In this document: in pieces, positions 36,454 through 48,468 of the stretch
How the letters are laid out: the number at the start of each line of letters is the position of its first letter
How positions within the stretch are numbered: position 1 is the first letter of the stretch
Origin: Oxytricha trifallax
Lineage: Eukaryota; Ciliophora; Spirotrichea; Sporadotrichida; Oxytrichidae
DNA: 64,000 nucleotides
Direction: 5' to 3'
Assembly: GCA_000711775.1 (NCBI GenBank)
Contig: ARYC01000184.1
Span: 62,001 to 126,000 of the forward strand
The notes under the pieces: model-generated
Told to the model about the DNA's origin: nothing
Database searches by the model: none
The model's input: only the letters and a program-made list of their open reading frames with translations
Program-made: the position numbers and the translations under genes

Positions 36454-38015
36454 TCAAATACTAATGAGTTCGTTGATTTGATTATCATATTTCTGGAACA
36501 ATCCGTAGACAGCAGTGCCTAATCGCTCTACTTTTTATTCTAATTTCTTGACTCTACGCATAGCAGCCTAACTTTCTCCAGCTTTGCTCTCCATTTCTTT
36601 CTTGAGTTCTTTCTCCTCATCCAGAGGATTGATAACCATAAGACCATGGCCAGAAAACTCAAACTTATTTATGCGTTTTATCTATTCCAAAGTTTCCTCC
36701 TTATGTTCGAGAACATTCTTGCGTACTATATTTTTAAAATAATGTCTATTTAAAATGTAATCATACTTATGTATTCAAATGTATACTGAAATTTATGCTT
36801 AAATGAATGGTTTAAAGTATTTACTATTTTATTGTATCTTTCAGTAATTTTCTTCTTCATTTTGCCACTGTATTCCTTATACTTATCAAATATCTGATAC
36901 AGTCTGTTCTTCCTCAATCCATAGCAATCCATATCAGTTAGAGCTTTATAAAGAAACTCACTGCGTTTGTGGAAGACAACTGAGTAATCTCCAATCACCG
37001 ATTTTTAACCTATTTTAATAGAGAGATACTGTTGATTATTTAGTTGATATCCCACCCCATACTCATTTAAGTAAAATAATAAATATTTAGCTTATTTAAA
37101 TTTACACTAACTTCATTCATAATTTTGGGGGGGGGTTCTTTAGAATAGCTAACTTTTTATATAAAATCACCAGTGCAGACAAAGGTAACCTCATCAACTT
37201 CATCCAAGTCCATTAGTATCATTTCATTTCTCATATACTTTCTTGGTTCTAAACTCTGCATAATTTACACCATAAATGAGGCATATTGAGTATCAGCCCA
37301 GCCATAATTCTTAGATTTCTTTTAGTCACCTCCTTCTATGAGTTCTTAAATATCACGAGTGATTGTGAAGTACGATCTAAATAAGTAGAGGAAATTTTTG
37401 AACAGAAATTCTCTAAATATCTAAAACAATTAATTAGATTCAACCAAAATACAAAGCTTATAATAGCTTTAAAACTTGATTAATGCTTCACTAATAGATT
37501 TAGATAAATAATTATACACTAATCCTGATTTATTTAGGCAATTCTTGCATGAATCTCAAGTCCTCCTCGCTCTTAATGGCATAATTCCTGTCCTAAGCCC
37601 AGTAGTAATCAAAATAATTCTCAATTTTTCTTGTCATATCCTTAGGAAGTGGCCTTCCCTTGTTGAACCTGGCTAGTAGCCCAAGCCATTTAGTGAGATT
37701 CTCTGACTCCTCATTCTCAGCAGTGACAATTTTGAAACTCATAAGAATTTCAATAAAGTTTCCCATGATGAAGGAGAAAACAGCCACTCCAAACAGTAAA
37801 ATAATGGAGCATATAATTCTCTCAATATCGTTTACAGCATGGTAGTCTCCGTATCCTACTGTTGCGAGAGTGGTAAAAGCAAAATAGACCACTGTTATCA
37901 TGCTGTCTATGTCCTCATTATTCTTCTTTTTCTCATCCATCTTGTAGTAACGGAAGAAGTTTATGTCTGGACGGGTGTCCGTTGGATCATCAATCTACCA
38001 GGTGAAGATATACCA
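36454..38015 (-). CDS. Cyclic-nucleotide-type K+ channel, pore to C-terminus only
   Basis: Reads WYIFTWQIDDPTDTRP, pore helix ITVVYFAFTTLA, selectivity filter TVGYGDY, S6 (ICSIILLFGVAVFSFIMGNF), C-linker (MTRKIENYFDYYW), a nucleotide-binding-like domain (VDEVTFVCTGDF, VGYQLNNQQYLSIKIGQKSV, IGDYSVVFHKRSEFLYKA) and a coiled-coil tail ending QKYDNQINELISI then TGA. An IES with plus-strand pointer TCATT (37078-37117) and an intron near 36728-36768 are removed in this reading. The S1-S5 part is absent: upstream of 38015 the frame enters AT-rich DNA and another gene begins at 38120 on the other strand. The missing segments must lie elsewhere (scrambled gene) or be lost. Confidence 0.82.
37078..37117. 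other. IES in channel gene, pointer TCATT
   Basis: TCATT at 37073-37077 and 37113-37117. Removing 40 bases joins PPPKIMNE to YGVGYQLNN in the nucleotide-binding domain. Confidence 0.75.
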
Positions 38016-38119
38016 ATTAAATTTTTAATAGATAATCAATTTCAATTTTCAATATTATGATGACCTTTAATTAAAGAAAAGAAAAATTAAATTACAAATA
38101 TTAATAATAAATACAAAAA

Positions 38120-39682
38120 ATGAAAATATCAATAAAATTAGAGAAAACTGATCATTAAGAGAACTAACCAAAAAGTAGAGGCAGAAAAATAAACTAAAAT
38201 AATTAATCTAATTAATAGTAGCTATCTTCTAGCCCAGTTTAAAGTAAATAGTAATTTCAAGAATAAGGCAGGATTGAAAATTCTTTAGATTAAAGCAAAA
38301 GTTTAGAAAAATAGTCTATAATAGATTCCAAAAAATCAAATAAAAATACATTATAAACAAAAACATAATGAAATGAAGAATTAGAAGAGGAGAAGTTAAA
38401 TAATGATAATAACTTAAACCAATAATAGTTTTAATAAAGTGAAATAAATCCATAACCCGATTCTTTATTCAGCAAATTAAAAATAGCCAAATAAAATATG
38501 ACTTTGCCATACAGTTCTAGATTGAACTACATCCCAAATAACTAATAAAATACCGCTTCTCACTTTAACCAATCTAACTAGTAATTTTAGTAATAATTCC
38601 TCACTAAACCTTTTGAGTATAACTTTTCCACTAGATAAAAAGACTCAACTTATTCCACAAAGAATTCCTCAACGAACTCAGGTTAATATAAAGACAAGAA
38701 ATTAATGGAAAATATAGAGAAGAATATAAATATTCAAAGTCCCCCTTCATTTTATTTCAGACCATTCTGTCTGTAGTAAGATAGAAAATTCACTTTCCAA
38801 AGAGATGTTTAAACATTGTTTACTACTACTCTTGACATATACCATCAATAATTGATAATAAATTAGCAATAGTCTCTTGATATTGATTAAGTAAAATCAG
38901 GATAAGATATTAATCATATAATGAATCTTAAAGAAAGAGAACTATTTATATCTATGAAGCAAGCTTGGAAAAACCTAAATTTCAGTCTGATTCATCATTC
39001 ATGCCACAAAGATGAAGAGATTGATGACTACTATTAAGTGCTATACGAAGTGATATTAAATGAGTGTATTTAGGTCAGTCCAGACAGAGATTTTCAAATG
39101 GCTTTACTTTTAATGTGTCAGTACTTAACTTATAAAACTTGGAAAGGCTATCATTAGAAATAAAGTTACTAGCTTAAATTCAATGTCTCAATCTTGACTT
39201 TTCAATAAATTCTAGACGTTTTATGTCCATCATAACACCACAATACTTTTTAAACGAAGCTGTTCAAGTAATTAATGAACTCAAATGCATTTTAATTTAG
39301 CTTTAAAGATGGACTTACTTATATTAGGTTGGATAAAAGCCTGAATCCTATTAGAGATTTCTTAAAATTTAATCAGTAATAAATATGTGGGAGTGTACTA
39401 AAAAAGATTGATGAAATAAATTCCTTCACTAATTTGTAAACTTCACCTTTTCTGGAGTCAACAGTAAATGAGTAATAAATTGATAGTACAAACAACTAAT
39501 TTATTAAAATTGAACAATCTAATGTCAGTAATACTCTGATCAACTTCATAAATCCAGATGAAATGCTCAAACAGCAAGAGGAATTAATTATGAGAGATTT
39601 GAAGAAATATGTAATTGCTATTGATGGATATGACGATTAGCTTGACTAACTCAAAAATTTTGTCAATGTTAATAGAAATTGA
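38120..39682 (+). CDS. Unknown protein, about 500 residues
   Basis: Begins MKISIKLEKTDHQENQPKSR and ends DDQLDQLKNFVNVNRN then TGA. The first 150 residues are low complexity (Q, N, S, K). The rest looks globular, with YFRPFCLQQDRKF, SCHKDEEIDDYYQVLYEVI, MALLLMCQYLTYKTWKGYH and VSILTFQQILDVLCP. One in-frame TGA at 38368-38370 is removed if the 33 bases between two AAAT copies are an IES. No family recognised. Divergent from the channel fragment just upstream. Confidence 0.72.
38338..38370. other. Candidate 33-base IES, pointer AAAT
   Basis: AAAT at 38338-38341 and 38371-38374. Removal keeps the frame, joins DSKKSN to EELEEEK and removes the only TGA in the frame. Confidence 0.6.
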
Positions 39683-39892
39683 ATTAATTAATTTATTAAA
39701 ATATTAGATTAGAATCATGTCTAATCAAGAGATACCAAGATAATTTAAAGCAATAAACTATTAATTAATAAACTATAAAGTTAGCTCTATTTATAGTTAA
39801 CAGTATATTAACGAATGAGTATTCTCTCAATCAATTAAGCATTAAACCTGTATATCATATAAATTTATCCAATTTTTAGTAATTTTAGTGAT

Positions 39893-40436
39893 TCATTTAT
39901 AGGACAAGAAGGTAATCACCATAAAGCTGACCATTAGAACATAAAATGAAGGTCTCATCATTATACTGGCACTGGTCTTTACAGTCAAAGCACCAATTTC
40001 TTCTCTGACTGTTTGATTCAGGCGTGCATCCCAATATTAGGAGGTGGCTGAGTGTTTTCTCATGCATTGGTCGTTGTCACGAATCAGTGCGCTGTGTTCT
40101 CTTTCGTAGTGCTCTATTATAAAGTCATTCAATAAACTCACGTCGTCTTCTGATTCGATGATCAAATATAAACATTCTAAGTCAAGTTTAAATACATTTT
40201 ATGTTTGGGTAGAGGCACTCATAAATATTGGCTCTATCATTAGTATGACAGCTATGAGCGAATCTCTCGGTAACTTAAGCCAATAATTGAGTGTAGGATT
40301 TGGTGTAGACGTTTGGACAGAAGGCGGCGCCTGTAGGGTTCATTCCACATTGACATTATTTTTCAAATCTATGAATTTTCTAGTTTTAGTCTTTAAATTC
40401 ATAAGTACATGAGTCTGAAAATTATAAATCAGGCAT
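39893..40436 (-). CDS. Cysteine-rich protein with C-terminal membrane anchor
   Basis: Reads MPDLQFSDSCTYEFKDQNQK, then a cysteine-rich part (CQCGMNPTGAAFCPNVY, FAHSCHTNDRANIYECLYP), a helical part (LDLECLYLIIESEDD, CMRKHSATSQYWD) and a C-terminal hydrophobic helix SFYVLMVSFMVITFLSYK before TGA. The cysteine-rich and helical parts are in different frames, and the join near 40195 was not resolved (small IES or intron). No signal peptide is seen and an acceptor-like TTTTCAG precedes DSCTYEF, so the real first exon may be elsewhere. Probably an extracellular or lumenal receptor-like protein; family not recognised. Confidence 0.6.
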
Positions 40437-40507
40437 ATCACTCTTATGGTATTGATAAGAAATTAAAATTAATTAAAACTGCTGAAATTTAATTGATTCT
40501 ATTTTAA

Positions 40508-42566
40508 TCAAGGGGTTGCTGCGATTTCTATATATGCTTCTACAGTTTGCTTGACTTCACTAACCTGTGACATATCAAATTTAAGGAGATGAACTCCGAT
40601 TCCTCCATTGTTAAAGGCAATTTCCTTGCTCCATCCACAATTTGAAAACTTCTCAAAACTTAATTTATGGCCATAGTGATGTGATTGAGCGAGAACGAAA
40701 GTGTTCTTTTCTAGAGCAGGAAAACCTCTTATAAATTTACCAAAACGACGATAGAGATTTTGGAGGTCTGTATCAGAATGCATTTGATTTAATTTTGATT
40801 ATTCACCATAAGGAACATTTGTTAGAATATTGAAATCTTTAAAGTTGTCTGTTAATTAAGCAAGTTAGTCATTTGAAACCATTAATATTAATAAGTAAGG
40901 GGGATATACAGGGCTTTAATCCTTGATTTCTGAATCTTTTCTAAAAATCATTATTAATGCAAGTTGATTACCAATTCCTTAGAAGTCTCCATGATACAAA
41001 CTAAGTAACGAATCTCTTTCAGTCTGCTTAAAATTAATGATTTAAGTTTAAGCACTTTCCTCACTGCTATTTTCATTTATGTTTTTCATTATATGTCTAC
41101 TAGGATATTGCTTGCTAAAAATCAATGGATTATTAATAAATCTTTTATTTCTAGGTAGTACTAAACCCTCTTCGATGAGCTTATCAATTTCAGAGTACTC
41201 ACAGTTTTTAATGCTTGTCTCGATGGCTTTTTAACTTATATCACTGCCTATTATCTGAATATCAATGTCATTTTTACGGACCATCTTTTGGTAATCGTTA
41301 AGGTCACTCTTAAACTATTCATAACTCTCTTTTTAATGCACTGGCCAGTATTGAAAAGGGAGACTTGTATCAAAGTTTCTTACTGGTTACTGTAATAGCA
41401 TCATTAAAGTTTCTATTAGAAAACTTCCAGAGCCGCAGAATGGGTCCCATAAGTAGAGTTTGCCAGTTTTATTTGCTTTTTATATTATTCCAGATTCTAA
41501 AATGCAAGCTGCAGATAGTGTTTCTTTTAGGACTCCCCATCTAACGAAAGGTTTATAACCATGTTTATGCAATTCTTCGTAGCTTGTACTCACTAACACT
41601 TAATTTAAAAATTTTTCACTGAATCTATTGTTAAATTATTTACTTTAAATAAAACTTCAGCTTGATTTTTAATGATGTTAATCTAGACTTTACTTAATTA
41701 TTTCAAATTCTTCTAAAACTCTACTTTTGCTCTAAGTTCAGCTTTTACTTCATCTAAGGTCTTAATTGTTTTTCTTTTGTATTAGCTGCTGCCTTCAACT
41801 TCATGTCCATCTACATCTCTCTCTGTATCACTTAGATCCTCCGGATTTCCATAAACAATTTAGGCATCATCATCCAACTCATTTTCTTATTAATTATCAC
41901 TACTTGCTGCATCTTGAACCTTGTTTACTTTTTTCTTGGTGATTTTTTAGATTTCATCTTGTTCTTTTTTCTCTTTCTTTTCCATCCAGATTTTCTTAAA
42001 CACCTTGAAAGTGATAAACTATGGGGCACCCCCTCTTTTACCTCCTTCCTTGAGATGAAGTTTATATTCACGTTTTATTTGCATTTCTGTCATTGATTTT
42101 ATTAAGATGTCTCTCACTAGTTATGTGTGAAAAAGCTTAGATTGATAGGTTTTTGCTCTGGTTTATGGCATCTTGAATTAGTGTTCACTTTATTAAGCTG
42201 GATTGGGTAGATAACAATTCACATAAATTTAACTTGGAAATCGTTATACATCTTCAAGGTAAGCTACCTAGTTTATATTGAGTAAAATATTTTTAAATGC
42301 CAAGGCAATTTCTCAAGATTAGTCTCTAGCTCTTCCTCTCCTCTGGCTTTAAATGATTGAGTCATTCTCACTTAAATATCCTCAGCAATCCTACTTTTAT
42401 GCATAATTTACCACAGCATCTCCTCTGGTCCCTAAATTTCTACAACTTTCCTGCCTGTCAGTTTCTTAGCCTTGGCCCCTAAATTAAGTGAGAACAATTC
42501 TTTCACGAGAGTCTTCTCTAAACCTATGGGTGGGCGTATTCTATATGTGAATATTGTGGATGACAT
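40508..42566 (-). CDS. THUMP/RlmL/Trm11-type RNA guanine-N2 methyltransferase
   Basis: Start MSSTIFTYRIRPPIGLEKTL, a THUMP-like N-terminus. An acidic and lysine-rich insertion sits in the middle (NELDDDAQIVYGNPEDLSD). The Rossmann methyltransferase part has YKPFVRWGVLKETLSAAC, the SAM-binding LWDPFCGSGSFLIE, IQIIGSDISQKAIE and the catalytic NVPYGEQS, standing for the family's NPPYG. It ends SEVKQTVEAYIEIAATP then TGA. One frame change near 41610-41640 (joining to NRFSEKFLNQVLV) implies a small intron or IES not placed exactly. The family methylates tRNA or rRNA guanines; which RNA is not shown. Confidence 0.85.
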
Positions 42567-42925
42567 TAATTTTAATAATAGTATAGTATTTATTGATTTA
42601 AATTTATAGTTTGAGAGAAAAGTTTTAAAATTAACAATAAAATTATAGAAGTGAATCATGGTTGATAAATAACTCAAGTAATTTAGACATTAGCTAGATT
42701 ATATTTTTATGTGTTTAGATAATAATATATTAAATTAATTGATTTTTAAAATCATAAATATTTATCATAGATTTATACAATAACTACAATGCTTTATTGA
42801 TTATAACTTAAAATTTGTAATTTCAATGATTCTTATAATTTTGACTAATTTGTTGATAATCAATCTAAATTTATAGAATATCTCAATCTTCAAAAGGGCC
42901 ATTACGAGTAAGACAAAAGCTTGCG

Positions 42926-44447
42926 ATGTCTGACTGCCAAGGCGGTGTCTTAACTCTCCAATTCGATTAAGATGATAAATTCATAGCAGCAGGTAGGTTC
43001 AAGTAAAATTATGAATTTCATGCTGATTTTAACAATGAATCTAGGTTGTGGAGATGGCTCAATTAAGATATTCAATCAAAACCAAAAGCTTTTATACTTT
43101 TAATCTTATATAAAAATGGTTTAACGTAAAAGAGTGTGTATACTTGATAAGAAAGACATTTGCGCTGTTAAGATATCCAAAACTTTATTTTAATTGTTGT
43201 TAATTTTTAATACTTTGAATTTCAATGTTTCTATTAAGATAGTAAAGGATAAATTTAATTTTCTAAAATAAAAAATTTCTTAAAAAATTCTAATAAAAAT
43301 CTTGGAGTATTATAATGCTTTTACATCAAAGTAAATGTACAGTATGGGAGCTAACTAACATCATTAAGATGCAATGCCAATTACTTGTGTTAAATGGAGG
43401 CCAAGCGGTATAATTAGGCATTTTTTAGAGTATTTAATTAAATAATTCCATATATGCTAATGGTTATAACACTGATACTGGTTCAAAGTCATCAAGTGTG
43501 CTTGTATCAACAACTTCAGATGGTTCAATTCAGCATTGGGCAATTAATTCTAGTAAATGCATGCACACGATTAAGGAGGACAATGATAATAACTTATACG
43601 CCTTAGATTTCTCTCCTGATGGGCGTTTATTCGCAGTGGGTGGCTCAGATACACATGTCTACGTCTACGATGAGGTTACTCGCTCGCAAATTTTAGACAT
43701 GAAAGTAGGTGGCAAGAATCTTCCAGGACACTCGAGTAGGGTGTTCACTGTCAAGTTTAATCCAGCAGATCCTAATGTTCTACTGAGCAGTGGGTGGGAT
43801 AGAACCATTTAAATATACGATTTGAGGGAGGGAAGAACTGTTGGCAGTATCTATGGACCACAAGTAAGTGGAGACGCACTTGATATATTCGACGATATGA
43901 TAGTAACAGGTAGTAACCGAAATAGGGAGATTATTCAGATGTTCAGTTTATCAAAGAGACAGCTGATTTACAATATTGATTGGGAGAGTGCATCAAGAAA
44001 GGATGTTGAGTCTGGTTACATATTTGGCTGTAAATTCTCAAAGCCTCATCCTAATTTAATAATTGCAGGAGGAGCGGGAAAAAATGAAGTGAAAATTTTC
44101 GAGAATAACGCAGATGGATCAGGGAACTTCAGGATTCTTGCAAATATACATGAATTAGAATCGCCTTGTTTATCTCTGGATACTTCAAAATAAGGGGATA
44201 ATTTTGCTTTCGGTTGCTAAGATGGAAGAATATTCTTGTGTAACTATAAACTTCTATTGTATTGTTTAGTATTAAATTATTATTAAAATTCGGATAAAAT
44301 GTTAATTTATTTAAACTTGAAGAGGGTATTGAATTCGAAGGATATAGAGGAGGACATTTTAAAGAGCACTCTCAACATAAAACTAATCATTTATCACATA
44401 AAGCATAAGAAGAAGGCGATTAGGAAGAGGAAGAGAAAAAAGAATGA
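42926..44447 (+). CDS. WD40 repeat protein
   Basis: From MSDCQGGVLTLQFDQDD with blades FIAAGCGDGSIKIFNQNQK, MPITCVKWRPS, VSTTSDGSIQHWAIN, LYALDFSPDGRLFAVGGSD, FTVKFNPADPNVLLSSGWD and FGCKFSKPHPNLIIAGG, and a charged tail ending GDQEEEEKKE. An intron at 42994-43045 is followed by IESs with pointers AAATG (43114-43332), a 2-base TA (about 43408-43472) and AAACTT (44248-44312). The reading frame is open upstream of the chosen ATG (QSSKGPLRVRQKLA), so the true start may lie in an upstream segment. Probably a scaffold in a cilia or trafficking complex, but the complex is not evident. Confidence 0.85.
43114..43332. other. IES, pointer AAATG
   Basis: AAATG at 43114-43118 and 43333-43337; removal joins YFQSYIKM to YSMGANQHHQ. 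Confidence 0.75.
44248..44312. other. IES, pointer AAACTT
   Basis: AAACTT at 44248-44253 and 44313-44318. Removing 65 bases joins IFLCNYKL to EEGIEFEGYRGG and replaces a spurious tail with an acidic one. Confidence 0.82.
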
Positions 44448-44581
44448 AATTTGTTTGCGATTTCTGAAACCTTCCTGACGACCTTATTTAAAAAAGTTAT
44501 CTTGATATTCTTGTGAAATTTACTTTTGTAAAATTAATTAGATTGATAATAATTTATTTAACTTAATTTATTTCTGCTTTA

Positions 44582-46650
44582 ATGGATAAATACACTCCCT
44601 CCTCCTAGTTTTAATAGAATTAGAACTAAAATGAAGATTTTGAGGACTAAGACTTTGGAAATAAAAAGCCTAACAATGACTATTTGAGACCCATCCAGAA
44701 TGTTAAATAGGTTCTATTACTGAAATGGGATAGTGAATCTCCAAGGTTTCAAATGGCTTGTACAAAACTTGGCATCGATGCCAAATCAGAGTTACAAATA
44801 AAGTAAGCAATTATAAATGTATAAGATTATAATCTTTGATTTTAGGAATATCGAAGAGTTTAGAAAAGGGAATGTCGAGAAAGAGATAGTAGACATAAGA
44901 TATAAACATCACTTAAATCGCATCAGAGAGACATTGAACCAAATCATTATAGAGAGAAACAAAATACAAAGTAAGAATGTTTTGTTGTAAATATTTTTAC
45001 AGAAAGTTAACAAAGTGATCTCTAAATTGGTATGGATAGTAAACTTCTGTAATCAGAAATGAGTCATTTCTAATAGAGAAATTAAATGAACAAAAATAAT
45101 TCATTTCTCAACTTAAACCAAGGCTAGAGTGAAAGAAATGGGGTTATAAGTCGAGCATCTTCACATGCTCTACTTCCAAGTTACAGATCCCAATTCAAGT
45201 TACCAGTCAATTCTCTGAGATAGAGAAATTTCAAAAATAATTTGATGCCCTCAATTTTCCATACTCAATCTAAACTTTAATTATTTAATGATTATATATA
45301 TTTAATTTCAGTAAACGAAGTTTGCTGTTGAACACTAAAATTAAGACTCAAGCAACTAAAATATAAGCATAATTTCTCATTATCAATAACCCACAAGTCT
45401 TTTAAACCCAAGTTTACTGTTCAGAGACTTAAAAGTAAAGATTTTAAGAAACAAGGAAAAAGAAGTCATCCTTAAAAAGCATCAAGAAAAGCTTATAAAA
45501 ACCAAGGAAAACCTAGATTACTAAAACTAAGTATTCGAAGTGAAAAAGCGGAAGCAAGAAGAGAATAGAGAAAAGCATAATGAAAGGTATTAGAAAATTA
45601 AGCAGAGTTTTGAAGATTAATCAGTCCAAGAATTTCGAAGGCAACTTATACATTCACGAAACAGCCAAATAAACGACAGTAGGACTTACTCAAACAATTC
45701 TCCACTAAGTTTGAGTAAACTTAACAGATCAAATAATAACTTATCTGACTTTGAAAAATTTCAAGTGTCTTACTAATAGCAACAATAGAGAATATAGTAA
45801 ATTTTGGATAATTCCTAAGAAATGCGTAAGCTATAGTCTATCGAATCGAAACTACATCGATCCTCTCTAAATTATGAAAATGAGTTGGCTTAACGCAGAC
45901 ACAAGGCTTCAGAAAGAAATCGTACTTAAGAAGATAGATTCAGACAAATCAGCGAAGTAAAGCGCAAGCAAGATGAAGAAAATTTGATAAGACTAAGAAT
46001 GAACTAACTCAATTTAGAAAAGAAAGCTCAAGAGAGGTCAAGAGAATAGAAGGAGATGGACGAATATAAGAGTTAACAAAAAGCAGAATTGAAATTAAAA
46101 CTTATGGATAATAAGAAAAATGAAGAGGTTAGTCATAAATCAAGGCTAAATACTTTACTGAGCAAGTTTGAGAAAACAGAGTAACATAGATAAGAACTGA
46201 AATAACATTTGGATTATCAGAAATTTTACTTTTTATTGTTAAACGTATTCATTAAGGCAGTTGTTTTACAGTATTTTAGAAACTTTAAATTTAATTCATC
46301 AGAACAAGATAAAATAGGAGAAAAGAAAACTTAAAGAAGACGATACTTAAATTACTTAAGAGCGATAAAAACGTCAGAGACAAAATTAAAAAATGCAAAT
46401 TCTTTTAAAAGAATCAGAGCATGAGCAGGGAATCTTAATGAAATAAGCTTAGGATGAGGGCATACGGAGAATGAAATAAGAACTTGAGATGAAAGTCCAA
46501 ATTTAAAAATAGAAGATTAGGAATAACTTTGTAAGCAGAGATGGACTCAGCAAGTCCATATAATAAATATAAGAAATTGAAAGTTAACTCCCAACATTGA
46601 TTAATAGAAGGGAGATTCTTTCAACAAACTAAAGGCATTACTAGTTGTGA
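44582..46650 (+). CDS. Coiled-coil protein, possibly ciliary
   Basis: Starts MDKYTPSSQFQQNQNQNEDF. A short ordered N-terminal region reads VLLLKWDSESPRFQMACTKL, then FRKGNVEKEIVDIRYKHHLN and TLNQIIIERNKIQ. The remaining two thirds are highly charged K/E/R/Q-rich coiled coil (for example KKRKQEENREKHNER). It ends REILSTNQRHYQL then TGA. Introns of GT...AG type lie near 44804-44846 and 44970-45000, with at least two more breaks near 45290 and 46240. The ordered N-terminus plus long coiled coil recalls axonemal or centriolar proteins of ciliates, but this is only an impression. Confidence 0.72.
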
Positions 46651-46739
46651 TTATTTAAATAGGTTTGCTTAAATCATAAATATCATAGGAATATACTTAT
46701 AGTATTAATTTATATCAATAAAATTGTAATATTAAATTA

Positions 46740-47870
46740 ATGGCTTTAATATAAAATTCAAAGAGTCTTCGCTTGCTCAACGACATGACTTTGAGGGCTC
46801 TCACCGCTTCCCAAAATTCGTCAATATTTAATAATCAAGAAATTTCCCTAATTAACAAGCGCTAATTTTCGGTAAAGGCTAAAGAGCAACCAGTTATTGA
46901 TACAATTAAAATCAAGAAAGCAACAAAGTCTTTTAAGAATGAATTTATGGAACTTACTAAGTTCAAGCTTTCTATGTTAAATTCACTAGCCTCCTATACT
47001 ATGTTCTTCTTCCATGCACCTATCGCAGGAGTTGGCTTGATTCCAAGTTTAACTTTCTTATTCGCAACTTAAACAATAGCCATGTCCACTCAAGCTTTCG
47101 GTTAAGTCAAAGAAGCAGAAAGAGATGCGTTAATGATAAGAACACATAATAGACCTATCCCTAAGGAAACAATAAGCTCAAAGCATGGTTGCTTTATTGG
47201 TACAGGTCTTTCAGTGGCTTCATTTTTGGCTTACCTGCCCTTTGCTCCCTACACTTGGATGGTATCAAATACAGTGTGGTTCTCTTACTTGTAGATTTAT
47301 CTTCCCATGAAATAATACTCAGCATGGAACACTTTCTTTGGAGCTATTGTTGGAGCACTCCCTCCTCTGATTGGAACAATGGCTTAATTGGGAACTCCAT
47401 TCAGCGTTGAGACTATGCTTCTCTCTGCTTATATTTTCTCATGGCAATTCCCTCACTTCTATGGCATTCTCTATGAAAATAAGGATGATTACAAAAAGGC
47501 TGGATTCAAGATGATTTCCAACTAAGATCCCAAAGGTTAAAAAGCCTTCTATCAAATCTTAGCTTGTTCTATTTTCAATACAGTAGTACCTTTAGGTTTT
47601 TACACAACAGGAATGATCAGTCCACTTTTCCTTGCACCCTTCTATTTCTATCAAATGAAGTATCTTAAGTCAGTCTTTGACTTTAGATAGAGTGAAGCAA
47701 CCCCACAGAGTGCAAAGAAACTTAAGAAGACAGCCTATGCACCATTTGTTCTTCTTTTATTGGGATTCATGGCAACCACTGGATATAAAAGATATTAAAA
47801 GAGACAAGAGAATATAGTGGAAAAGACAGCAATTTAACAAGAGCAAATTAATCAAGAGCCACTCAACTGA
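46740..47870 (+). CDS. COX10: Protoheme IX farnesyltransferase (heme O synthase)
   Basis: Adds a farnesyl group to heme in the mitochondrial inner membrane for heme A of cytochrome oxidase. Single exon of 376 residues, no intron or IES. The N-terminus (MALIQNSKSLRLLNDMTLRA) looks like a mitochondrial presequence. The UbiA-type core shows FMELTKFKLSMLNSLASY, the aspartate motif AERDALMIRTHNRPIPK (family D..M.RT..RP), GALPPLIG and YIFSWQFPHFYGI (family WQ.PHF). Hydrophobic helices run throughout. It ends EQINQEPLN then TGA. Confidence 0.95.
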
Positions 47871-47950
47871 AAGGTATTACTGTAATACTTGACTAGTGAT
47901 AGATAGAAAAATCACGATGAATATATCTTCACAGAAAGTTATGCAAATGG

Positions 47951-48362
47951 TATTGTAGGAATACATTTGATTTGGGAAAATAAATAAATAAATTAGTTAA
48001 TTATTAAATTCGTGGCAGTTAACTTTCTGGAAACCAGACAATATGGTACTTGTTTGAAAGAATTTAAAATTAACAGGACTTTTCTATTGGCTGTACCCCT
48101 CTATCGCATCCCTGGAGCGAGATAACTGGACTTTAATTTTTGGTGATTTGTTTAGTTGATATTATTGCCCAAATTAGTCCAGTTATCTCGCTCCAGGGAT
48201 GCGATAGAGAGGTACCGCCAATAGTAAAGTCCTGCTAATTTTGAATTCTCTTTCAAACAAGTACCATATTGTCTGGTTCCCAGAAAGTTAACTGCCACGA
48301 ATTTAATAATTAACTAATTTATTTATAATTTATTTTCTAAAATCAAATGCATTCCTACAATA
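47951..48362. repeat. Inverted repeat with 185-base arms, possible MITE
   Basis: Arms 47951-48131 and 48176-48362 are imperfect inverted copies enclosing about 44 bases. Matching blocks include TGGCAGTTAACTTTCTGG, GCATCCCTGGAGCGAGATAA and AGTACCATATTGTCTGG. The arms differ at several positions, so it is older than foldback element 2. It lies between two plus-strand genes and would form a long hairpin if transcribed. No coding capacity. Confidence 0.85.
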
Positions 48363-48468
48363 ATATCCTTAATAACTGGATAGAATTTGCAATTTAACTT
48401 TCAGTGATATTATTTAACTTTAATAAATTAACTCTGATCATAATATTAATTAAATTAGCTTATATATA

